Of a stretch of 64,000 nucleotides of DNA, positions 51,409-59,376 are shown piece by piece (position 1 is the stretch's first letter; every line of letters begins with the position of its first letter). This DNA comes from Mycobacterium sp. ACS4331 (GTDB lineage Bacteria > Actinomycetota > Actinomycetes > Mycobacteriales > Mycobacteriaceae): the NCBI RefSeq assembly GCF_001667265.1, contig NZ_LZHW01000073.1, forward strand, positions 122,919 to 186,918, read 5' to 3'. Under the pieces are notes generated by a model. It made no database searches. It saw only the letters and a program-made list of their open reading frames with translations, and was not told the DNA's origin. A program made the translations under genes and the position numbers.

Positions 51409-52440
51409 ATGAAGCTGGGCCTGCAGTTGGGTTACTGGGGCGCGCAGCCGCCCTCCAATCACGCCGAACTGGTGGCGGCGGCGGAGGACGCCGGGTTCGA
51501 CACCGTGTTCACGGCCGAAGCCTGGGGTTCGGACGCCTACACGCCGTTGGCGTGGTGGGGTCGCGAGACCAGCAGGCTGCGCCTCGGCACCTCCGTCGTG
51601 CAGTTGTCGGCGCGCACGCCCACCGCCTGTGCGATGGCCGCGTTGACGCTGGATCACCTCTCGGGCGGGCGGCACATCCTGGGGCTGGGGGTGTCGGGCC
51701 CGCAGGTCGTGGAGGGCTGGTACGGCCAGAAGTTCCCGAAGCCCCTGGCTCGCACGCGTGAGTACATCGACATCATCCGCCAGGTGTGGGCCCGGGAAGC
51801 GCCCGTGACGAGCGCGGGCCCGCACTATCCGCTGCCGCTGTCGGGGGAGGGCACCACCGGCCTGGGCAAGCCCCTCAAGCCGATCACGCATCCGCTGCGC
51901 GCCGACATCCCGATCATGCTGGGCGCCGAGGGACCCAAGAACGTGGCACTGGCCGCCGAGATCTGCGACGGGTGGCTGCCGATCTTCTACTCGCCGCGGC
52001 TGGCGCCGATGTACAACGAGTGGCTCGACGAGGGCTTCGCCCGCCCCGGCGCCCGTCGTTCCCGTGAGGACTTCGAGATCTGCGCGACGGCCCAGGTCGT
52101 GGTCACCGATGACCGGCCGGCCGTGTTGGAGATGATCAAGCCGCATCTTGCGCTGTACATGGGCGGTATGGGGGCTGAGGACACCAACTTCCACGCCGAC
52201 GTCTATCGCCGCATGGGCTACTCCGAGGTGGTCGATGACGTCACCAAGCTGTTCCGCACCGGCCGCAAGGACGAGGCGGCCAAGATCATCCCGGACGAAC
52301 TCGTCGACGACGCCGCGATCGTCGGCGATGTGGACTACGTCCGTAAGCAGATCGCCGCATGGGAGGCTGCCGGGGTGACCATGATGGTGGTCGGGGCCCG
52401 CTCAACGGAGCAGATTCGAGACCTCGTCGCGCTGTTGTAA
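51409..52440 (+). CDS. Luciferase-like F420-dependent oxidoreductase (Rv3520c type)
   Basis: The protein has 343 residues from the ATG at 51409. It has the LLM TIM-barrel pattern: MKLGLQLGYWGAQPP at the start, AEDAGFDTVFTAEAWGSDAYTPL, LRLGTSVVQL, LDHLSGGRHILGLGVSGPQVVEGWYG and IPIMLGAEGPKNVALAAEICDGW. These features are typical of F420-dependent mycobacterial members. It probably reduces or oxidises a sterol-catabolic intermediate; the reaction is not known to me. It heads a rightward group with Rv3519- and cyp142-type genes, but a separate KstR site precedes the latter pair. Conservation of gene order with M. tuberculosis supports orthology to Rv3520c. Confidence 0.88.
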   Translation: MKLGLQLGYWGAQPPSNHAELVAAAEDAGFDTVFTAEAWGSDAYTPLAWWGRETSRLRLGTSVVQLSARTPTACAMAALTLDHLSGGRHILGLGVSGPQVVEGWYGQKFPKPLARTREYIDIIRQVWAREAPVTSAGPHYPLPLSGEGTTGLGKPLKPITHPLRADIPIMLGAEGPKNVALAAEICDGWLPIFYSPRLAPMYNEWLDEGFARPGARRSREDFEICATAQVVVTDDRPAVLEMIKPHLALYMGGMGAEDTNFHADVYRRMGYSEVVDDVTKLFRTGRKDEAAKIIPDELVDDAAIVGDVDYVRKQIAAWEAAGVTMMVVGARSTEQIRDLVALL

Positions 52441-52470
52441 CGACAGACTGGACACTTGTTGCGCAGTGTC

Positions 52471-52484
52471 TAGAACCCGTTCTA
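52471..52484. promoter_or_regulatory. KstR operator TAGAACCCGTTCTA
   Basis: Full motif with palindromic arms, ending 10 bases before the ATG of the Rv3519-type gene. A -10-like TAGATT (52483-52488) overlaps it and ends six bases before that ATG, which suggests leaderless transcription. Confidence 0.92.
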
Positions 52485-52494
52485 GATTGGCGTG

Positions 52495-53238
52495 ATGCCG
52501 GACACATCGCAACACACGATCCAGGGCACCGTGCTGACGATGCCGGTGCGGATCCACAGAGCCGACAACCGCGTGGCGATGTTCACCGTGCCCTTGGCGG
52601 CGGCGCAGAAGATGATCGACTACAGCGGGTTGGAGGCGTACCCGTTTCTGCCCGGCAAGGCGGTCGTGATGCTGATGCTGGTGCGCTATCACGACGGAGA
52701 TCTCGGGAAGTACCACGAATTCGGCACCGCCGTGATGGTCAATCCGCGCGGCGCCGACCTGAAGGGGCCCGCGGCGTTCGGATCCGCGGCCGCCTTCATC
52801 CACCACCTGCCGGTGAACCAGGGCTTCACGCTCGAGGCCGGCCGGTCGATCTGGGGATTCCCGAAGATCATGGCCGACTTCACGGTGCGTGAGGACCGCG
52901 GGTTCGACTTCGACGTCTCGGAGAACGGCCAGCTGATCGCCGGGATCGAGTTCGGGGCCGGACTGCCGCTGCCGTCGCGGCTGACGTCCGCGCCGCGGAC
53001 CATGACGCAGTACAGCCATCTCGACGGTGTCACGCGCGAAATCGTCTCGGAGATGCGCAATTACGGCATGCGGGTACGCCTCGGCGGAGCCCGGCTGCGG
53101 CTCGGCAGCCATCCCTACGCAGACGAACTGCGTGCGCTCGGTCTGCCCAAGCGTGCGTTCGCGACGCAATCGTCGGCCAATGTCGAGATGACCTTCGGCG
53201 ACGCCACCGAGATCAGCAGGGAGTCCAAAAACTCATGA
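52495..53238 (+). CDS. Acetoacetate decarboxylase-like protein (Rv3519 type)
   Basis: The protein has 247 residues from the ATG at 52495; a GTG directly before it is also possible. It has the acetoacetate-decarboxylase-like beta-cone fold, including YPFLPGKAVVMLMLVRYHD, HHLPVNQGFTLEAGRSIWGFPKIMADFTV and the lysine of GFPK (about residue 123). That lysine is in the place of the Schiff-base lysine of true decarboxylases. Family members also act as aldolases or dehydratases, so the reaction is open. It has its own KstR site and overlaps the cyp142 start by four bases, giving a two-gene transcription unit for sterol side-chain work. Confidence 0.82.
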   Translation: MPDTSQHTIQGTVLTMPVRIHRADNRVAMFTVPLAAAQKMIDYSGLEAYPFLPGKAVVMLMLVRYHDGDLGKYHEFGTAVMVNPRGADLKGPAAFGSAAAFIHHLPVNQGFTLEAGRSIWGFPKIMADFTVREDRGFDFDVSENGQLIAGIEFGAGLPLPSRLTSAPRTMTQYSHLDGVTREIVSEMRNYGMRVRLGGARLRLGSHPYADELRALGLPKRAFATQSSANVEMTFGDATEISRESKNS

Positions 53239-54428
53239 CCGCAACCGTTCTCGACGTCGACCTGACCGACGGAAACTTCTACGCCAGCGGCGAGGCCCGC
53301 GAGGCCTACAAGTGGATGCGGGCCAACCAGCCGGTGTTCCGGGATCGCAACGGACTGGCGGCGGCCGCCAGCTATCAGGCCGTCCTCGACGCCGAGCGCA
53401 ACCCCGAACTGTTCTCCAGCACCGGCGGAATCCGGCCGGATCAGCCGGGCATGCCGTACATGATCGACATGGATGACCCCGCGCACGTGCTGCGGCGCAA
53501 GCTGGTCAACGCCGGATTCACCCGGAAGCGCGTCATGGACCGGCTGCCGTCGATCGAGCAGTTGTGCGACACCCTGATCGACGGGGTGATCGAACAGGGC
53601 GAATGCGACTTCGTCCGCAGCATCGCCGCACCGCTTCCCATGGCCGTGATCGGCGACATGCTCGGGGTTCGGCCCGAGGAACGCGAAATGCTGCTGACCT
53701 GGTCCGATGAGCTGGTGTGTGGGTTGAGCTCGCACCTGGACGAATCGGCGGCGCAGAAGCTCATGGAGACCTTCGCCGCCTACACCGCGTTCACCATGGA
53801 CGTCATCGCCAAACGGCGCGCCGAGCCCACCGACGACCTGTTCTCGGTGCTGGTGCACTCCGAGGTCGAGGGCTCGCGGATGTCCGACGACGAGATCGTG
53901 ATGGAGACGCTGCTGCTGCTGATCGGCGGCGACGAGACCACGCGGCACACCCTGTCCGGCGGCACCGAACAGCTGCTGCGGCACCGTGACCAGTGGGACC
54001 GCCTGGTGGCCGATCCGTCCCTGCTTCCCGGTGCGATCGAGGAGATGCTGCGCTGGACCTCCCCGGTGAAGAACATGTGCCGCACCCTGACCGCCGACAC
54101 CGAGTTCCACGGCACGTCATTGAAGGCCGGCGAGAAGATCATGCTGATGTTCGAGTCGGCCAACTTCGACGAGTCGGTGTTCGGGGATCCCGACGAGTTC
54201 CGCATCGACCGGAATCCCAACAGCCACTTGGCCTTCGGTTTCGGCACGCATTTCTGCCTGGGCAATCAGCTGGCCCGGCTGGAACTGCGGATCATGCTCG
54301 AGCACGTGCTGCGCAGGATGCCGGACCTGCGGCTCGCCGATGAAGATCGCCTGCCGCTGAGGCCCGCGAACTTCGTCAGCGGGCTGGAGGAGATGCCGGT
54401 GGTGTTCACGCCGGGGGTTCTGTCTTAG
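53235..54428 (+). CDS. cyp142: Cytochrome P450 CYP142, sterol C26/27 oxidase
   Basis: The protein has 397 residues, with the ATG at 53235 inside the ATGA overlap with the previous gene. P450 landmarks: the I-helix oxygen-binding GGDETTRHT (about residue 235), the K-helix ExxR in EEMLRW, and the haem loop FGFGTHFCLGNQLA with the cysteine ligand near residue 342. CYP142 oxidises the terminal carbon of cholesterol and cholest-4-en-3-one to the acid, in parallel with CYP125, and so starts side-chain degradation. The name rests on family features plus gene order (Rv3518c); other CYP families cannot be excluded from motifs alone. It needs ferredoxin partners not seen here. Confidence 0.88.
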   Translation: MTATVLDVDLTDGNFYASGEAREAYKWMRANQPVFRDRNGLAAAASYQAVLDAERNPELFSSTGGIRPDQPGMPYMIDMDDPAHVLRRKLVNAGFTRKRVMDRLPSIEQLCDTLIDGVIEQGECDFVRSIAAPLPMAVIGDMLGVRPEEREMLLTWSDELVCGLSSHLDESAAQKLMETFAAYTAFTMDVIAKRRAEPTDDLFSVLVHSEVEGSRMSDDEIVMETLLLLIGGDETTRHTLSGGTEQLLRHRDQWDRLVADPSLLPGAIEEMLRWTSPVKNMCRTLTADTEFHGTSLKAGEKIMLMFESANFDESVFGDPDEFRIDRNPNSHLAFGFGTHFCLGNQLARLELRIMLEHVLRRMPDLRLADEDRLPLRPANFVSGLEEMPVVFTPGVLS

Positions 54429-54454
54429 CTGTCCCGTCGCCTCCCGTGTCAAAT

Positions 54455-54502
54455 TGTGTGGAATTGCAGGCTTTTCGGCGAAAAGGACTGCCATTCCGCA
54501 CA
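54455..54502. repeat. 48-base palindromic element, left copy
   Basis: Imperfect inverted repeat starting TGTG and ending CACA, with a CGGCG centre between TTTT and AAAA. It shares the 16-base core GGAATTGCAGGCTTTT with the copy at 55487. It lies between cyp142 and the DUF559/AbiEi-like gene. Confidence 0.85.
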
Positions 54503-54561
54503 TTTTGGCCGACTGTGGATGGCGGTCGGCCCGATTTCGCCGGAGCTGACACGCTGCAGGC

Positions 54562-55434
54562 GTGCAGCAGCTAACCCGTCCCTTCCGCGCCTCCGAGGCC
54601 CTGACGGCGGGACGCGTCACGCGTGACGGCCTGCACCGCCGCCACGTGCTGGTGTACCCGGGCGTGTGGGTGGGCCGCGATGTCGAACTGACCGCGCGTC
54701 TGCGAGCCGAGGCGGCGTGGCAGTGGTCGCGTCGACAGGGCGTGCTGGTGGGCCTGTCGGCGTCGGCGGTGCACGGCGCCAAGTGGATCGACGCATCCGA
54801 ATCCGCCGAACTGGTGCACACCAACCGCCGCACGCCCGCAGGATTGATGGTCCACGCGGACACGCTGCTGCCGGGCGACGTCACCCGGGCGGCCGGCATG
54901 CCACTCACCACGCCGCAGCGCACCGTGTTCGACCTCGGCCGCCGCCTCAAGGGGGTCGCCGCGGTCCAACGGATCGATGCCCTCATGAACGCCACGCAGA
55001 TCAAGGCCGAAGACGTCGAACCGATGATCGCCGCGCACCCTCGGGTGTGGGGTCTGGGTGAACTGCGGAGGACGCTGCCGCTGGTGGACGGCGGCGCCGA
55101 GTCACCCTACGAATCGCTGACTCGGTACCTGCTGGTGCAGCGTGGTTTTCCCGTGCCGGAGACGCAGATCGTGGTGCTCGATGAGTACGGCGAGATCTTC
55201 GCGGTCCTGGACATGGGCTGGCGCGAGTATGGGGTGGGCGTCGACTTCGACGGTGCGCACCACTGGACCGATTCTCGGCGGCGCAACTGGGACGTCGAAA
55301 GGTATGGGTACCTGCCGGAGCTGGGCTGGATCGACATCCGGGTCAGCGCAGGGATCCTGCACAACCGCGTGGAATGGCTCTACGACCGTGTGGGCGCGGC
55401 GTTGATCTCGCGTGGATGTCCCAAGACCTGGTGA
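54562..55434 (+). CDS. AbiEi/DUF559-like protein (putative Vsr-type endonuclease fold; Rv3517 position)
   Basis: The protein has 290 residues from the GTG at 54562. The N-terminal part (about 15-110) looks like the DNA-binding/regulatory region of AbiEi-type antitoxins (GRVTRDGLHRRHVLVYPGVWV, then VGLSASAVHGAKWI). The C-terminal part resembles the DUF559/Vsr-like PD-(D/E)xK fold: DGGAESPYESLTRYLLV, AVLDMGWREYGVGVDFDGAHHW, and RRRNWDVERYGYLPELGWIDIRVSAG. Actinobacterial genomes carry many paralogues of unknown function, and Rv3517 is one. It has no visible sterol motif and no KstR site of its own. It is bracketed by two copies of a 48-base palindrome, suggesting a discrete mobile or selfish unit inside the sterol locus. 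I do not assign an activity. Confidence 0.75.
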   Translation: MQQLTRPFRASEALTAGRVTRDGLHRRHVLVYPGVWVGRDVELTARLRAEAAWQWSRRQGVLVGLSASAVHGAKWIDASESAELVHTNRRTPAGLMVHADTLLPGDVTRAAGMPLTTPQRTVFDLGRRLKGVAAVQRIDALMNATQIKAEDVEPMIAAHPRVWGLGELRRTLPLVDGGAESPYESLTRYLLVQRGFPVPETQIVVLDEYGEIFAVLDMGWREYGVGVDFDGAHHWTDSRRRNWDVERYGYLPELGWIDIRVSAGILHNRVEWLYDRVGAALISRGCPKTW

Positions 55435-55486
55435 GCGTCAGGATTGATGACGCCACCGATGCAACCACGAGCTCTGCGCCATGAAA

Positions 55487-55534
55487 TGTGCGGAATTGCA
55501 GGCTTTTTCGTCGAAAAGCCTGCAATTCCGCGCA
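55487..55534. repeat. 48-base palindromic element, right copy
   Basis: A near-perfect hairpin: 17 perfect pairs (55491-55507 with 55514-55530) around a TCGTCG loop, extended to 21 pairs with one G-T. It shares the core GGAATTGCAGGCTTTT with the left copy. It lies between the DUF559-like gene and the convergent echA19 and could also terminate both. Confidence 0.9.
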
Positions 55535-55538
55535 AAAC

Positions 55539-55592
55539 GGGGTCGGGTGGCTACGGGGTCGGGCCGCGGGGTCGGGTGGCCGTGGGGTGGCC
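55539..55592. repeat. G-rich short tandem repeat
   Basis: Three units beginning GGGGTCGGG (55539, 55555, 55568) and a shorter fourth with GGGG at 55583. Four or more G-runs close together could form a G-quadruplex. It directly abuts the right palindrome, before the echA19 stop. Confidence 0.75.
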
Positions 55593-55631
55593 GAAGTCGC
55601 CGATCCTGCACAGAACGGCCCAGGAAAGCCC

Positions 55632-56438
55632 CTACTTCAGCTTCCAGACCGGCTTGCGCTTCTCCAGGAACGCCTTCGGACCCTCCTTGGAATCCTCGGA
55701 CAGGAACACCGGGATGCCGTTGGCGGTGTCGGGCCCGAAGGCCTCCTCTTCGTGCATGCCCTCGGTCTCGCGAATGGTCTTCAGGATCGCCTGCACCGCG
55801 AGCGGACCGTTGCCGTTGATCACCTCGGCGATCTCGAGCGCCTTCGTCAGCGCCTGCCCGTCGGGTACCACGTGCCCGATCAGGCCGAACTCCTTGGCCT
55901 CGGCCGCGCTGATGTGGCGACCGGTGAGCAGAATGTCGCACGCGACGGTGTAGGGGATCTGGCGGACCAGCCGGACGGCGGAGCCGCCCATCGGGTACAG
56001 GCTCCACTTGGCCTCGGAGACGCCGAACTTCGCGCTCTCGCCCGCCACGCGGATGTCGGTGCCCTGCAGGATCTCGGTGCCACCGGCGATGGCGGCGCCC
56101 TCGACGGCCGCGATCAGCGGCTTCTTCAGCCTGCGACCCTTCAGCAGCGCCGGGATCTTCGACGGGTCGTAACCGGACTTGAACGAGTCGCCGGGCGACT
56201 GGCTGTCCGCCTTCTTCAGGTCCATGCCCGCACAGAACGCCCCGCCGGCGCCGGTCAGGATGCAGCTGCGGATCTCGGGATCGGAGTCGACCCGGTCCCA
56301 GGCCTCCACCATGATCGCCATCATCTCGGCGGACAATGCGTTGCGCTTCTCGGGGCGGTTCATCGTCACGATGAGGGTGTGTCCGCGCTGCTCAACGAGG
56401 GCGTCGGGACCCTTTTCCGAGGTTTGTGCGTCGCTCAC
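55632..56438 (-). CDS. echA19: Enoyl-CoA hydratase EchA19
   Basis: The protein has 268 residues from the GTG at 56438 ([14 protein letters not shown]); the open frame runs 54 bases further upstream, into the KstR site, and that part is rejected. Crotonase-fold landmarks: [14 protein letters not shown], oxyanion-hole segments [13 protein letters not shown] and [23 protein letters not shown], and the [16 protein letters not shown] region. EchA19 hydrates an enoyl-CoA of the sterol side chain during beta-oxidation. The sequence ends with the usual [10 protein letters not shown]. It is divergent from fadD19 with a shared KstR site 46 bases upstream, where TACATT could be its -10. Confidence 0.92.
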   Translation of the reverse strand: MSDAQTSEKGPDALVEQRGHTLIVTMNRPEKRNALSAEMMAIMVEAWDRVDSDPEIRSCILTGAGGAFCAGMDLKKADSQSPGDSFKSGYDPSKIPALLKGRRLKKPLIAAVEGAAIAGGTEILQGTDIRVAGESAKFGVSEAKWSLYPMGGSAVRLVRQIPYTVACDILLTGRHISAAEAKEFGLIGHVVPDGQALTKALEIAEVINGNGPLAVQAILKTIRETEGMHEEEAFGPDTANGIPVFLSEDSKEGPKAFLEKRKPVWKLK

Positions 56439-56484
56439 GAAATGATCCGCCTTCCAGCGTCGATGCCACAGACTTGTCTGGAAA

Positions 56485-56498
56485 TGTAACACGTTCTA
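56485..56498. promoter_or_regulatory. KstR operator TGTAACACGTTCTA (divergent)
   Basis: Full match to TNNAACNNGTTNNA. It ends 10 bases before the fadD19 ATG, with TAGTTT (56497-56502) six bases from that ATG as a leaderless -10. On the other strand TACATT may serve echA19. Confidence 0.9.
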
Positions 56499-56508
56499 GT
56501 TTAGGGCC

Positions 56509-58161
56509 ATGGCCTTGAATATCGCGGATCTCGCCGAGCATGCCATCGATGCCGTGCCGGACCGTGTCGCACTCATATGCGGCGACGAAAAACTGACCTA
56601 TGCCGAACTTGAGGAGAAAGCCAACCGACTGGCGCACTACCTCATCGACCAGGGCGTCAAGAAGGACGACAAGGTCGGCCTGTACTGCCGCAACCGCAAC
56701 GAGATCGTCGTTGCGATGCTCGGCATCGTCAAGGCCGGCGCGATCCTGGTCAATGTCAACTTCCGCTACGTCGAAGGCGAACTGAAGTACCTGTTCGACA
56801 ACTCCGACATGGTGGCCCTGGTGCACGAGCGGCGCTACTCCGACCGGGTCGCCAACGTGCTGCCCGAGACCCCGAACATCAAGACCGTCCTGGTGGTCGA
56901 GGACGGGTCCGACGACGACTTCACCTCCTACGGCGGTGTCGAGTTCGAGGCCGCGCTGGCGCAGAGTTCACCCGAGCGCGACTTCGGCCCGCGCAGCGAG
57001 GACGACATCTACCTGCTCTACACCGGCGGCACCACGGGTTTCCCCAAGGGCGTGATGTGGCGGCACGAGGACATCTACCGCGTGCTCTTCGGCGGCACCG
57101 ACTTCGCCACGGGCGAGCCCATCGCCGATGAGTACGGCCTGGCCAAGCAGGCCAAGGAGAACGCGCCGATGGTGCGTCTGCCGATCCCGCCGATGATCCA
57201 CGGCGCCACGCAGTCGGCGACCTGGATGGCGCTGTTCTCCGGCGGGACCGTGCTGCTCGCGCCGGAGTTCGATGCCGACCAGGTGTGGCGATTGATCCAC
57301 GAGCACAAGGTCAACCTGCTGTTCTTCACCGGTGATGCCATGGCCCGTCCGCTTCTGGACGCGCTTCTGGCGCATCAGGACGCGGGCAACGAGTACGACC
57401 TTTCGTCGTTGTTCCTGCTCGCCAGCACGGCCGCGCTGTTCTCCACGAGCCTCAAGGAGAAGTTCCTCGAACTGCTGCCCAACCGGGTCATCACCGACTC
57501 GATCGGTTCGTCGGAGACCGGCTTCGGCGGCACCAGCATCGTGGCCAAGGGCGAGTCGCACACCGGCGGTCCCCGCGTCACCATCGACAAGAACACCGTG
57601 GTGCTCGACGAGGACGGCAACGAGGTCAAGCCCGGGTCCGGAGTGCGCGGCATCATCGCCAAGCGCGGACACATCCCGGTCGGCTACTACAAGGACGAGA
57701 AGAAGACCGCCGAGACGTTCCAGACCATCAACGGGGTGCGCTACGCGATCCCGGGCGACTACGCCGAGGTCGAGGCCGACGGCACCGTCACGATGCTGGG
57801 CCGCGGTTCGGTGTCGATCAACAGCGGCGGCGAGAAGATCTATCCCGAAGAGGTCGAGGCCGCCCTCAAGGGTCACCCCGACGTCTTCGACGCGCTCGTC
57901 GTCGGCGTGCCGGACGAACGGTTCGGCCAGCACGTCGCCGCGGTCGTGCAACCGCGCGAGGGCAGGCGTCCCGCGCTGGCCGACCTGGACGCCTTCGTCC
58001 GCACCCAGATCGCCGGATACAAGGTGCCGCGCAGCCTGTGGCTGGTCGACGAGGTCAAGCGGTCACCCGCGGGCAAGCCCGACTACCGCTGGGCCAAGGA
58101 CACCACCGAGGAACGGCCCGCAGACGAAGTGCACGCGAACCACGTGGGAGCCAAAGCCTGA
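56509..58161 (+). CDS. fadD19: Sterol side-chain acyl-CoA synthetase FadD19
   Basis: The protein has 550 residues from the ATG at 56509. It is an ANL-family ligase with all core motifs: the P-loop-like LLYTGGTTGFPKGVMW (about residues 167-182), SIGSSETGFGG near 333-343, GDYAEVEADGTVTMLGR around 420-436, and the lid lysine in RSPAGKPDYRWAK near the end. It activates a sterol side-chain carboxylic acid to the CoA ester with ATP; FadD19 is linked to cholesterol and C24-branched sterols. Despite sharing a fold with the NRPS A domains it has no T or C domain and is not part of the peptide pathway. Its stop overlaps the next start by one base (TGATG). Confidence 0.94.
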   Translation: MALNIADLAEHAIDAVPDRVALICGDEKLTYAELEEKANRLAHYLIDQGVKKDDKVGLYCRNRNEIVVAMLGIVKAGAILVNVNFRYVEGELKYLFDNSDMVALVHERRYSDRVANVLPETPNIKTVLVVEDGSDDDFTSYGGVEFEAALAQSSPERDFGPRSEDDIYLLYTGGTTGFPKGVMWRHEDIYRVLFGGTDFATGEPIADEYGLAKQAKENAPMVRLPIPPMIHGATQSATWMALFSGGTVLLAPEFDADQVWRLIHEHKVNLLFFTGDAMARPLLDALLAHQDAGNEYDLSSLFLLASTAALFSTSLKEKFLELLPNRVITDSIGSSETGFGGTSIVAKGESHTGGPRVTIDKNTVVLDEDGNEVKPGSGVRGIIAKRGHIPVGYYKDEKKTAETFQTINGVRYAIPGDYAEVEADGTVTMLGRGSVSINSGGEKIYPEEVEAALKGHPDVFDALVVGVPDERFGQHVAAVVQPREGRRPALADLDAFVRTQIAGYKVPRSLWLVDEVKRSPAGKPDYRWAKDTTEERPADEVHANHVGAKA

Positions 58162-59282
58162 TGAAAACTGAACTCTGCGAACGGTTTGGGATCGAATACC
58201 CGATCTTCGTCTTCACACCGTCGGAGAAGGTCGCGGCCGCGGTCAGCAGGGCCGGCGGACTCGGTGTGCTCGGCTGTGTCCGGTTCAATGACGCCGACGA
58301 CCTCGAAGAGGTCCTGCAGTGGATGGACGCCAACACCGACGGTAAGCCGTACGGCGTCGACATCGTCATGCCGGCCAAGGTGCCCACAGAGGGCACGGCC
58401 GTCGACATCAACAAGCTGATCCCCCAGAGCCATCGCGACTTCGTCGCAAAGACGCTGGCCGACCTCGGCGTGCCACCCCTGCCGGAGGACGAGGACCGCA
58501 ACGAGGGCGTCCTGGGATGGCTGCACTCGGTGGCGCGCAGCCACGTCGACGTCGCGCTCAAGCATCCGATCAAGCTCATCGCCAACGCGCTGGGTTCGCC
58601 GCCCAAGGACGTCATCGACCAGGCGCATCAGGCCGGTGTTCCGGTGGCGGCACTCGCGGGCAGCGCCAAACATGCGCTGCGCCATGTGGAGAACGGTGTC
58701 GACATCGTCGTCGCACAGGGACATGAGGCCGGCGGACACACCGGCGAGATCGGTTCGATGGTGCTGTGGCCCGAGATCGTCGACGCGCTCGACGGCCGGG
58801 CCCCCGTGCTGGCTGCGGGCGGTATCGGCACGGGCCGTCAGGTCGCCGCGGCGCTCGCGCTGGGTGCGCAGGGCGTCTGGATGGGCTCGGCGTTCCTGAC
58901 GTCTGCCGAGTACGACCTGGGGGTGCGACTGGACTCCGGGCGTTCGGTCGTGCAGGAGGCCATGCTCAACGCCACCTCGGCCGACACCGTGCGCCGCCGC
59001 ATCTACACCGGCAAGCCCGCGCGACTGCTCAAGAGCCGCTGGACCGACGCGTGGGACGCCGAGGGTGCACCCGAACCGCTGCCCATGCCGCTGCAGAACA
59101 TCCTGGTCAGCGAGGCCCATCAGCGGATGAGCGAGTCGAAGGATCCGACTGCGGTGGCCATGCCGGTCGGACAGATCGTCGGCCGGATGAACGAGATCCG
59201 GCCCGTCGCCGACATCATCGCCGAACTCGTCAGCGGGTTCGACGACGCGACCAAGCGGCTCGACGGCATCCGCGAGAGCTGA
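58161..59282 (+). CDS. Nitronate monooxygenase/NPD-type flavin oxidoreductase
   Basis: The protein has 373 residues from the ATG at 58161, sharing its A with the fadD19 stop. It is an FMN TIM barrel of the 2-nitropropane dioxygenase-like family: GGLGVLGCVRF near the start, VAQGHEAGGHTGEIGSM (about residue 188), and the FMN-phosphate region APVLAAGGIGTGRQVAAALALGAQGVWMGSAFL (about 215-245). Members act as nitronate monooxygenases, enoyl reductases or desaturases. Translation coupled to FadD19 suggests it works on a sterol-CoA intermediate, perhaps introducing or reducing a double bond, but this is inference. Confidence 0.85.
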   Translation: MKTELCERFGIEYPIFVFTPSEKVAAAVSRAGGLGVLGCVRFNDADDLEEVLQWMDANTDGKPYGVDIVMPAKVPTEGTAVDINKLIPQSHRDFVAKTLADLGVPPLPEDEDRNEGVLGWLHSVARSHVDVALKHPIKLIANALGSPPKDVIDQAHQAGVPVAALAGSAKHALRHVENGVDIVVAQGHEAGGHTGEIGSMVLWPEIVDALDGRAPVLAAGGIGTGRQVAAALALGAQGVWMGSAFLTSAEYDLGVRLDSGRSVVQEAMLNATSADTVRRRIYTGKPARLLKSRWTDAWDAEGAPEPLPMPLQNILVSEAHQRMSESKDPTAVAMPVGQIVGRMNEIRPVADIIAELVSGFDDATKRLDGIRES

Positions 59283-59376
59283 CGTCGCCTCTGGAGGCGC
59301 CGAGACTGCGGTGACTGCGAGATCACTGGCTGACTTTCGCATTACCGGCAGTCTCGGCGACAGGGGGAGGGGCAGG

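Noticed and set aside
50344..52194. A 616-codon frame that would extend the DUF35 protein upstream
   Set aside because: The extension crosses the KstR operator and runs antisense through the Rv3520c-type gene; the GTG at 51342 fits promoter geometry and family length.
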